Positions 56,114 to 64,000 of a stretch of DNA of 64,000 bases are shown piece after piece; the stretch's first letter is position 1; each line of letters begins with the position of its first letter. The DNA comes from Nyssa sinensis. Taxonomy: Eukaryota; Streptophyta; Magnoliopsida; Cornales; Nyssaceae. The translations under genes were made by a program, and so were the position numbers. The notes below the pieces were generated by a model. The model was not told the DNA's origin, did not search any database, and saw nothing but the letters and a program-made list of their open reading frames with translations. The DNA lies in contig CM018048.1 in NCBI GenBank assembly GCA_008638375.1, forward strand, positions 3,607,940 through 3,671,939. Direction: 5' to 3'.

Positions 56114-58971
56114 GTTAGTATTATTATGATGATGTATGTATATATGTGTATATATATATACATATAGTTTAAATTTAATTGTGTGTATGTGTGTACAAAA
56201 TGAGGGTATATTTAAATATAAATATATATATATATGTATATATATATATATCAGGTTGTGTGAGGTGTGTGTGTGTACCCGGTTGTGTGTGTGTGTAGGT
56301 TTGAGTGTGATACACTCAAACAAGGCATGGGAGGCATGGTGTGTGTAAGAGAGTGGTTGGAGGTGTGTGAGTGTAGTCTGTATGTATATGAGTGTGTGGT
56401 GGGAGTTGAGAGAGACAGACTGGTCGTGGAATTTTAGAGAGAGAGAGAGAGAGAAGTGTAGAGAGAGAAAGTGAAAGGAAAGAGAGAGAGTGAGGTGTGT
56501 GCTCTGGTTTTTGAAAGAGAAGCAGAAAGAAGGAAGCTAAGGAGGCCAAGGGGGAGAACAGAGGCAAAGCAAGAGGAGAGGAGCACCATCACAGGGTTGG
56601 AAACCCATAACCGTGAGCTTTCTCTCTCTAGAAAATCTCTAAATTTTCTAACTTGTTTTGTAACATTTTGCTTAGATTTAATTGTTAGAACTTATAGAGC
56701 ATAAAATGTGGAGAATTTAGGGACAAGAATCAACCAAAATGGTTGAGAAATGAGGGAGAAAAATGGATGTGCAGGTCACGGCCATGGGGGGGGGGAATCT
56801 GATTTTTCATTGTGATTAAGGGCTTCAAAATGATGTTAAAGAGTTCCAAAAGTGTTTTAGAATAGTTTGGGATTGAAAGGGGCATCAAAAACACCAAGAA
56901 AATCAAGTTTGAAAACTTGATTTTCCTGAAATTCCGGCGACGTCGCCGGAGAAGACGACCGGAGGTCGCCGGAACCCTACCGGAAAAACGGGGGGGGGAG
57001 ATGGGCACTGTACGGGTCGGGTCGGGTCGGTTCGGGTCGGGTCGGGCTTGGGGCTGACCCGCCCCTGCCACGTGTCGCCCACTGGTTTTAAATTAAAAAC
57101 CAATTTGGGGCGTTTGGTTGCGGAGATAAGGAATTTAAAACTTTTAAATTAAAATAGGAACAGGGATATCCTATCCCTGTTCTGGATAAACCCTGTTTGG
57201 TTAACCTAATTTAGGATAACAAATTAAACTAGTTTTAATTTGAACCTTTTATTGGAATTTGAACCCTTTGGATTTGAACCTTTGAATTTGAACCTTAACC
57301 TGAACTTTCAGAAATTACGAATTGACCCCCCCAACTATTAGAAATTACACTTTGACCCACCTGATTAAAATATTAATAAAATATTAATTAAATTAATTAA
57401 TTAATTATTTAATTTAATTAATTTAATTAATTAAATATTCAAAAACATCCCGGAGTCCAAATGGGACAAGTCATAGGTGTATTTTGACTATCTCGACCAT
57501 TCTGAGGCCAATGGTGAGGTCCGTTTTACGAGACGGGGTCCCGAAAAATAAAAGACACGTAGCAACGTGTAAAATTACCAAAATACCCCTAACTTGAAAC
57601 ACTGTCAGACGAATTCCGAATTAGGTAAACAAATAGTGGAATTTTATTATCTCGAACATTCCGGACTCAACCGTGGAGTCCGATTTGTGAAAAGAGATCA
57701 CGAAATGTAAGGACCCGTGTAAAGTGCAAAATGACTGTTTTGCCCTTTTTGACCCAGATGCCCAAATTGAATTCTACGAAAGCCTAAACTTATTTTATTC
57801 AACGTCCCGGATTCAACAGTAGAGTTTAATTTAGCAAAGTAGAAGCTTATAAGATAAAGACGTAAAATTTGATGAATAGCATAATTCAAGTGACGATTAA
57901 ACTGAGCTTCATGTTATGAATTTTAGGGACACGGAAAGGTAAAGAGAAGGTGACCTGACCTTCAGTGTTCTTACGGTGGTTTCACTTGACTACGAGTATA
58001 CCTTTCTGGTTTGAGATCGATTACCAGGTACGATATATTGTGCTAAGTAAGAAATAGAATTGAGATTAGGAATGCTTGCTTTGCTGTGTAAATTGTTCAC
58101 ATGTTTGCCCGAGTGTTCACATGTTTACGTGCTATGTGCTATCTTGTTTAGTTGAATGATGATTATGAGTATATCGCATGTATTAACGTGGTGTGTGAAT
58201 TATCTGCTTGAAGAACTGTCGATGCTATGAATTGTACACTTGAAAGCATATTTTACGTATGACTGAAATGTATCATTGGGATTGCATTATGACATGATGA
58301 GATTGGTGCATATTGGCATGGTGTGATTCCTTGGGCATGGCGTGGGTAAGCACTTGGTGCTTTGCATTATGAGGGTGCAGATCCTGTGGTGAAAAACCCA
58401 AAATCGGCCATTAGGTACTTGCGAGCCTGACGGATTCCGGACCGTGAAGCGAGACATAAGTGGCGGTACTCATGCCAGCGGAGAATGACCGTATCATGAG
58501 ACATGGGTGGCATAGAGTCGCATGGGTGCGTCATGCATATTGCTCATATACTGTATACTGTCTATATTCTGTCATCATGATATAGAATGCCGTGTAGAAA
58601 TAACTGTACACTCGCACAGGCCACGACCTTAGTTTTGTTTCTTGCATTAGCATTATATTGTACCAGCATGTTGAGCTGACCCCTTTAGTGGGGCAACATT
58701 TCAGATGATGTTCCAGCTGTACGGGATATAGAGACGGTCTGATTGAGGGTTATATTGGGCCCGATGGGCGCTTTTGATGTTTTGTAAGGGCATAAGCCCG
58801 AGACTGTATTTCATTTTGAATGTTGTGAACCAACGGACCAGACTTACGTATGTATTAGAACTGTGTACGGAATGTATGAGAATGTCATTGTTATCTTTCA
58901 TTTCATTATTATTTTATTTCTTTTTGTCTCGTTACTCACGCCTCGGGTTCGCTGGAATTTGGGGCGTGACA
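56030..58971 (+). repeat. 5' LTR of intact Tekay element
   Basis: TGTAACAACCTG...GGCGTGACA. Inside are (ATT)n near 56088-56112, (TA)n and (GT)n near 56130-56300, GA-rich DNA near 56430-56490, a G-run at 56788-56796, and a (GGGTC)n-like stretch at about 57016-57052. Blocks such as 'ctcgaacattccggactcaa' and 'ttttgccctttttgaccc' have counterparts in the degenerate Tekay LTRs at 23180 and 30886. The antisense frames at 56730-57103 are LTR sequence, not genes. Confidence 0.9.
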
Positions 58972-58974
58972 ACG

Positions 58975-58986
58975 TGGTATCAGAGC
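58975..58986 (+). promoter_or_regulatory. Primer binding site, initiator tRNA-Met
   Basis: 'tggtatcagagc', three bases after the LTR end, is complementary to the 3' end of plant initiator tRNA-Met and is the standard minus-strand primer site of chromoviruses. Confidence 0.95.
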
Positions 58987-59339
58987 TTAGGTTCGAATAC
59001 CTAGAGACCGTGGGGTGTTGTTTAACACCATGAGACCCTAGAGAAAAGAATGAGACTTAGTATGAACCTTTAGCAGCATGTGATAGGATCTTGTGTACTA
59101 CGTGGTTTTATATGTCCTGATGCATGACTTATTGTGACTACGTGCTGATTTATGCTATGTTGGAGGCATGACATGTATGATGTGTGAAAAACTTGTTGAG
59201 TATAAGTATCATAACATGCTATGTGTACTACCTGTAGAAGCATAGGTCATTGATAGGAACATGATTAGGATCACACTTGAATGCCCGTATATTGAATATG
59301 AAAAAGTGATATTGAAATTTTTCTCTTGGACTTGTAGAT

Positions 59340-62300
59340 ATGCCTCCCAGACGAGCTCCCACGGGAGCTGGACCGCCCAGACGGGGTAGGGGCAGGCCCA
59401 GAGGTGCTACCCAGCCTAGAGGCGCCGCACAGCCTCGTCGTGGCAGACCTAGAGCTGCTGCCCCTATTCCCGATATAGTTGAGGAGGTCGTTGCCCCGGC
59501 TGACACACCAGAGCATAGTGCAGCTGAGGAGGACATTGCTCCCGCCCCTGCCCCTATTCCTGCTCCCGCTCCAGCACAGGAGGTAGAGCAGATGATCGGC
59601 GCCAGAGATATGGCGACTCTTTTGCAGGAGTGTCTCCGCACCGTGATGGAGGCACGGACCACCGGCGGAGAGACCAGGGATACCTTCGTGATGAAGGTGT
59701 TCCAGAGGATGAGACCACCCACCTTTGCCGGGCAGCCAGACCCACTGATTGCAGAGGAGTGGTTGAGACAGATTACCCGGATCTTGGATTCACAGGGGAT
59801 CACTGAGCCCCATCTGAGGATCAGGTGTGCTACATTTCAGTTCACAGACCTGGCTAGTCAGTGGTGGGAGGTAGCTGCTGACAGACTGCATCGGTTTGGA
59901 GAGGGATGGGATGCATTTGTGGCCATGTTCAATGACCACTATTTCCCGATGTCTGCCAGAGTGGGATTTAGAGAGGAGTTTGAGGCACTTCTGCAGAGGG
60001 ACATGACAGTGGCTCAGTATGAGTCACGGTTTACTGCTTTGGGGAGGTTCGCCCCACACATTATTGCACATGAGGATTTGAGGGTGTACAATTTCCTCAA
60101 GGGGTTGAAGACCTCTATCAGGGACAGACTGGCTGGGCATATTATAGAGACTTATGAGGAGGCAGTGATCAGGGCCTCCAAGGTGGAGAGAGAGCTGGCT
60201 GATCTTAGAGGGATCAGAGAGACTAGAGCACAGGGCAGGACACCCACAGTACAGACTTCCGCACCTGCCCCGACATATAGGCAGCCGAAGAGGTACCGAG
60301 CCAGTACTTCTTCCTCACAGCCACAGGCCGGGCCCCTCCATTCTGTAGCTCCCCGTCCTGCCTTACCATCTACTTCTAGGGGAGGGGGATCCCAGCGACC
60401 TATCACATGTTATACCTGCGGGCGGCCTGGCCATAGGAGGGCCGACTGTCCCTTGAGGGGACCCAGCAGTGCACAGGGTGCCGGATCCAGTCAGGGGTCA
60501 TTTCCACTACCTCTACCGGCACCGAGTCAGAGGGCCCCGCCGATTTGTTTCACTTGTCAGCAGCCTGGCCATGTTAGGGCCAACTGCCCTCAGGGGCAGA
60601 CTTCGCAGAGTGCGCCGAGGTCACACTATTATCAGCATACACAGGTGCCTCTGCCACAGCCACAGTCAGTTCAGGGACTCCCAGCGCCCTATCATCAGCC
60701 TACACCCTCCGCGCAGAGCGTCAGAGCTCCAGCACCTAGGGGAGGAGGTCAGCAGACACAGAGAGGGGGAGGCAGACAGGGCCAGACTATACAGGGCCGA
60801 GTCTACGCAGTAGCCACCCCGGAGACCTCTGCTGCCGGACCGTCAGTAGTCCGAGGTACATTTCTCATATCCAGTTCATGGGCCAGTGTATTGATAGATT
60901 CAGGAGCATCACATTCATTCATTTCTACTGCACTTGCCATGTCATTGGGTCTGGATATAGCTTGGTTGGACCCCCCGTTGCATGTTGGTACGCCAGTTGG
61001 GGGTGTTATAGTACTGACGAGGATCTGTAGAGATTGCTCGATAGAGATAGCTGATCGTATTCTCCACTTTGATCTTATTGTACTTGATATGTCTGGGTTT
61101 GATGTGATTCTGGGGATGGATTGGTTGTTCACCTATCGGGCGAGTATAGACTGTTACAGGGGGAGGGTGACTGTATGCACTCCTGAGGGAGACTGCTTCT
61201 ATTTCACAGGAGATAGGGGGGATTTCTTGGTTCCACCAGTGCGTGACTCTAGGAGCTGGGGAGGCCACAGTTATATGTTGGCTAGTATGATTGCGGGTGA
61301 TTTTGAGGCTACAGAGATTGTGTTACCCCCAGTCGTGGATGAGTTCCCCGACGTCTTTCCGAGTGACTTGACTTGTCTACCCCCTAGACGAGAGATCGAG
61401 TTCACTATAGAGCTCATTCCTGGTACTACACCCATTTCCATACCACCTTACCGCATGGCTCCAGCTGAGTTGAGAGAGCTGAGGGAGCAGTTGACTGATC
61501 TACAGCGGAAGGGGTTTATCCGTCCTAGCACTTCTCCGTGGGGTGCCTCGGCACTGTTCGCGAAGAAGAAGGACGGGACACTACGACTATGTGTAGATTA
61601 CAGGAGGCTGAACCGGGTTACTATCAAGAATAAGTACCCGTTGCCGAGGATCGACGATTTATTTGATCAGCTGAGAGGTTCGAGATGCTTCTCGAAGATT
61701 GATCTTAGATCGGGTTACCACCAGTTGAGGGTCAGGGAGGAGGACATAGCGAAGACAGCCTTCCGCACTCGCTATGGTCACTATGAGTTTGTGGTCATGC
61801 CCTTTGGAGTGACGAATGCCCCAGCGGCATTCATGGACTTGATGCACCGCATTTTCAGTCCTTACCTGGATCAGTTCGTCGTGGTATTTGTAGATGACAT
61901 CTTAGTGTATTCACCTGCTGAGGATGTGCATGCCTATCATTTGAGGACTGTACTGCAGATTTTGAGAGAGCATCGGCTATTTGCCAAGTTCTCGAAGTGT
62001 GAGTTCTGGCTTCGAGAGGTACAGTTCTTGGGACATGTAGTATCTAGTGGAGGGGTATCTGTGGATCCCTCCAAGATTGAGGCTGTCATGAGCTGGGAGA
62101 GACCGAGCAGTGTATTTGAGATTCGGAGTTTTCTGGGGTTGGCCGGATACTACCGACGATTTGTGGAGGGTTTCTCCCGTCTTGCCGCGCCGATGACTCG
62201 TCTGACGCGCAAGGGCATCAGATTCTTATGGACAGAGGACTGTGAGCAGTCTTTTCAGGAGCTGAAGAGGAGGTTGACTTCAGCGCCTGTTTTGATCATA

Positions 62301-64000
62301 CCTGAGAGGGGAGTGGGCTATGCTGTGTACTGTGATGCTTCCCGAGAGGGATTAGGTTGCGTATTGATGCAGGATGGCAGAGTGGTAGCCTACGGTTCTC
62401 GTCAGTTGAAGAACCATGAGCGGAACTACCCCACACATGACTTGGAGTTAGCTGCCGTCATCTTTGCACTGAAGAGTTGGCGACACTACTTATACGGGGA
62501 GAGATTCGAGGTATTCTCTGACCACATGAGCCTCAGGTATATCTTCACGCAGAAGGACCTGAATCTGAGGCAGAGGAGGTGGATGGAGTACATGGAGGAT
62601 TATGATTTTGACCTTCAGTACCACCCAGGGAGGGCCAATGTGGTGGCTGATGCGCTCAGCAGGAGGTCGAGGGGTACTATTGCCAGTATCGCCATCAGGG
62701 AGTGGGAGATGATGGGAGATATTGGCGAGTTTGATCTAGATATTGCTGAGTTTGAGGGACAGGCCACACTGTTCAGCTTATGTGCACAGCCCACCCTTTT
62801 GACTAGAGTGATAGAGGCACAGCTAGTGGATGTTGAGGCAGATCAGATCAGAGTACGGATTGCTAGTCCCGAGGGATTTGTGGGATGGACGGTGCATTCT
62901 GACCTTAGTCTGAGGTATTTGGGTAGAGTTTTTGTCCCAGAGTCTCTCAGGGCTGAGGTCCTTAGAGATTTTCACCACTCACGTCTGGCAGTGCACCCAG
63001 GGGGCACTAAGATGTATCACGATCTGCGCCGTCAGTACTGGTGGGCGGGGATGAAGAGAGATGTGGCGCAGTTCGTGTCGAGATGTCTCACGTGCCAACA
63101 GGTGAAGGCTGAGCACCAGAGACCTGGGGGATTGTTGCAGCCATTGCCGGTGGCCGAGTGGAAGTGGGAGCACGTTACTATGGATTTCGTGATGGGTCTT
63201 CCTAAGTCACCGAGGGGCCATGATGCAGTTTGGGTTATCGTGGACAGGCTGACGAAGTCTGCTCACTTCTTGCCTATCAGAGTGACTGATTCATCAGATA
63301 CCCTCAGTAGGTTGTATATTCGAGAGATTGTACGACTACATGGGGTACCGGTATCCATTGTTTCAGATAGGGACCCACGTTTCACTGCCCGGTTTTGGCA
63401 GAGTCTCCAGACGGCCTTAGGGACACAGCTCCAGTTTAGTACTGCCTTTCACCCCCAGACCGATGGCCAGTCAGAGCGTACCATTCAGATCCTCGAGGAC
63501 ATGCTTAGGGCTTGTGTCATGGATTTCAGGGGTAGCTGGGAGGATCACCTCGCCTTGGTCGAGTTTGCCTACAACAACAGCTATCAGTCCAGTATAGAGA
63601 TGGCACCATTTGAGGCGTTGTATGGTAGGCCGTGCCGCTCCCCGGTATGTTGGACTGAGGTGGGAGAGACAGCTGCCTTGGGGCCCGATATAGTCCGTGA
63701 GACCACGGACAAGATACAGGTGATCAGGCAGCGTCTATTGACAGCTCAGAGCCGCCAGAGGAGCTATGCGGATAGGAGGCGGCGGCCCTTGGCATTTGAG
63801 GTGGGGGACCATGTGTTCCTCAAGGTGTCTCCCAGACGGGGCTTGAGGAGATTTGGACGTGGTGGGAAGCTGTCGCCACGATTTATTGGCCCCTTTGAGA
63901 TTCTAGGGAGAGTGGGTGAGGTAGCTTATAAGCTAGCCTTACCACCACAGCTATCTGGGGTTCACGACGTTTTTCATGTATCAATGCTGAGGAAGTACCA
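59340..64000 (+). CDS. Tekay chromovirus gag-pol polyprotein, open through window end
   Basis: 1553 sense codons with no stop in the read frame; the C-terminus is beyond the window. Order: basic Pro/Ala-rich start ([17 protein letters not shown]), gag domain (about 59700-60230: '[19 protein letters not shown]', '[11 protein letters not shown]'), two zinc knuckles ('[14 protein letters not shown]', '[14 protein letters not shown]'), protease with intact '[12 protein letters not shown]', RT with '[11 protein letters not shown]', '[15 protein letters not shown]' and catalytic 'FVDDILVYS', RNase H ('[13 protein letters not shown]', 'SDHMSLRY'), integrase with H-H ('[17 protein letters not shown]') and C-C ('CLTCQQ'), then D in 'TMDFVMGLP', D in 'SDRDPRF' and E in 'GQSERTIQ'. 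The chromodomain expected next is cut off. ATG 59340 is the first in-frame Met after the leader. One oddity is Met for Lys in the RNase H 'DHKSL' motif. Confidence 0.95.
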   Translation, partial: MPPRRAPTGAGPPRRGRGRPRGATQPRGAAQPRRGRPRAAAPIPDIVEEVVAPADTPEHSAAEEDIAPAPAPIPAPAPAQEVEQMIGARDMATLLQECLRTVMEARTTGGETRDTFVMKVFQRMRPPTFAGQPDPLIAEEWLRQITRILDSQGITEPHLRIRCATFQFTDLASQWWEVAADRLHRFGEGWDAFVAMFNDHYFPMSARVGFREEFEALLQRDMTVAQYESRFTALGRFAPHIIAHEDLRVYNFLKGLKTSIRDRLAGHIIETYEEAVIRASKVERELADLRGIRETRAQGRTPTVQTSAPAPTYRQPKRYRASTSSSQPQAGPLHSVAPRPALPSTSRGGGSQRPITCYTCGRPGHRRADCPLRGPSSAQGAGSSQGSFPLPLPAPSQRAPPICFTCQQPGHVRANCPQGQTSQSAPRSHYYQHTQVPLPQPQSVQGLPAPYHQPTPSAQSVRAPAPRGGGQQTQRGGGRQGQTIQGRVYAVATPETSAAGPSVVRGTFLISSSWASVLIDSGASHSFISTALAMSLGLDIAWLDPPLHVGTPVGGVIVLTRICRDCSIEIADRILHFDLIVLDMSGFDVILGMDWLFTYRASIDCYRGRVTVCTPEGDCFYFTGDRGDFLVPPVRDSRSWGGHSYMLASMIAGDFEATEIVLPPVVDEFPDVFPSDLTCLPPRREIEFTIELIPGTTPISIPPYRMAPAELRELREQLTDLQRKGFIRPSTSPWGASALFAKKKDGTLRLCVDYRRLNRVTIKNKYPLPRIDDLFDQLRGSRCFSKIDLRSGYHQLRVREEDIAKTAFRTRYGHYEFVVMPFGVTNAPAAFMDLMHRIFSPYLDQFVVVFVDDILVYSPAEDVHAYHLRTVLQILREHRLFAKFSKCEFWLREVQFLGHVVSSGGVSVDPSKIEAVMSWERPSSVFEIRSFLGLAGYYRRFVEGFSRLAAPMTRLTRKGIRFLWTEDCEQSFQELKRRLTSAPVLIIPERGVGYAVYCDASREGLGCVLMQDGRVVAYGSRQLKNHERNYPTHDLELAAVIFALKSWRHYLYGERFEVFSDHMSLRYIFTQKDLNLRQRRWMEYMEDYDFDLQYHPGRANVVADALSRRSRGTIASIAIREWEMMGDIGEFDLDIAEFEGQATLFSLCAQPTLLTRVIEAQLVDVEADQIRVRIASPEGFVGWTVHSDLSLRYLGRVFVPESLRAEVLRDFHHSRLAVHPGGTKMYHDLRRQYWWAGMKRDVAQFVSRCLTCQQVKAEHQRPGGLLQPLPVAEWKWEHVTMDFVMGLPKSPRGHDAVWVIVDRLTKSAHFLPIRVTDSSDTLSRLYIREIVRLHGVPVSIVSDRDPRFTARFWQSLQTALGTQLQFSTAFHPQTDGQSERTIQILEDMLRACVMDFRGSWEDHLALVEFAYNNSYQSSIEMAPFEALYGRPCRSPVCWTEVGETAALGPDIVRETTDKIQVIRQRLLTAQSRQRSYADRRRRPLAFEVGDHVFLKVSPRRGLRRFGRGGKLSPRFIGPFEILGRVGEVAYKLALPPQLSGVHDVFHVSMLRKY

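Larger units (their letters stand above)
56030..64000 (+). mobile_element. Ty3/gypsy Tekay/Del chromovirus, apparently intact, right end outside window
   Basis: 5' LTR of 2942 bp, primer site, leader and one uninterrupted gag-pol frame. The candidate 5-bp target duplication on the left is attaa (56025-56029). The 3' LTR is not in the window, so age and completeness cannot be judged fully, but no coding damage is seen. Confidence 0.92.

Noticed and set aside
56078..56567. His/Thr/Tyr-rich ORFs on both strands
   Set aside because: Microsatellite-rich part of the Tekay LTR.
59228..59803. 191-codon minus-strand frame and other antisense or out-of-frame ORFs between 59.2 and 63.2 kb
   Set aside because: They overlap the continuous gag-pol frame with all its motifs; GC-rich coding DNA gives open antisense frames by chance.
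1..64000. Endogenous viral (pararetroviral) genes, bacterial-type defence systems or toxin genes
   Set aside because: All reverse transcriptases seen have LTR-retrotransposon order with integrase; no movement protein, coat protein or bacterial operon pattern was recognised.

Overview
The window is nuclear DNA of a eudicot plant. It has two intron-rich plant genes in AT-rich sequence (an auxin response factor and a cellulose-synthase-like G gene), plant-type Ty3/gypsy LTR retrotransposons (Tat, Tekay/Del chromovirus and Athila lineages), a PIF/Harbinger DNA transposon and many MITEs. I see no rRNA, tRNA, CRISPR array, bacterial operon or organelle genes. The species cannot be fixed from the sequence.

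Layout: (1) 1-3435, 3' part of a clade-B auxin response factor (ARF9/ARF18-like) on the + strand, 12 exons visible, with an apparent 1-base insertion at the end of one B3 exon. (2) 3.4-13.5 kb, AT-rich intergenic DNA with foldback MITEs, a hAT-type MITE nested in another MITE, and microsatellites. (3) 13.5-43.5 kb, a decayed autonomous PIF/Harbinger element: ORF1 (Myb/NAM-associated type) on + and a DDE transposase on -. Its ORF1 was split twice, first by a Tat-lineage LTR element (13875-22712, 5-bp duplication acaac) and again by a Tekay chromovirus (23180-41608). The Tekay element is itself invaded: a solo LTR sits in its left LTR, and a non-autonomous Athila-like gag-protease element (33190-40569, duplication ctaaa) sits in its right LTR. 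(4) 43.9-54.1 kb, a complete six-exon CslG gene whose introns carry several MITEs. (5) 56.0-64.0 kb, a second Tekay/Del element with a 2.9-kb LTR, a tRNA-Met primer site and an uninterrupted gag-pol frame of 1553 codons that runs off the window. It lies inside a relic of the same hAT-type repeat found near 6.8 kb.

The two host genes are unrelated: ARF is a nuclear transcription factor in auxin signalling, and CslG is a Golgi/ER membrane glycosyltransferase. The rest is a layered transposon record. In the older elements most stop codons are at Trp, Gln or Arg codons and fit single C-to-T (or G-to-A) changes, the decay expected of methylated DNA. The right-hand Tekay copy shows no such damage and looks young. 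I did not find a previously undescribed system. The least ordinary items are the dismembered Harbinger element, the antisense extra ORF of the Tat element, the Athila copy with a clipped LTR end, the ARF frameshift, and a CslG with a degenerate QxxRW motif.
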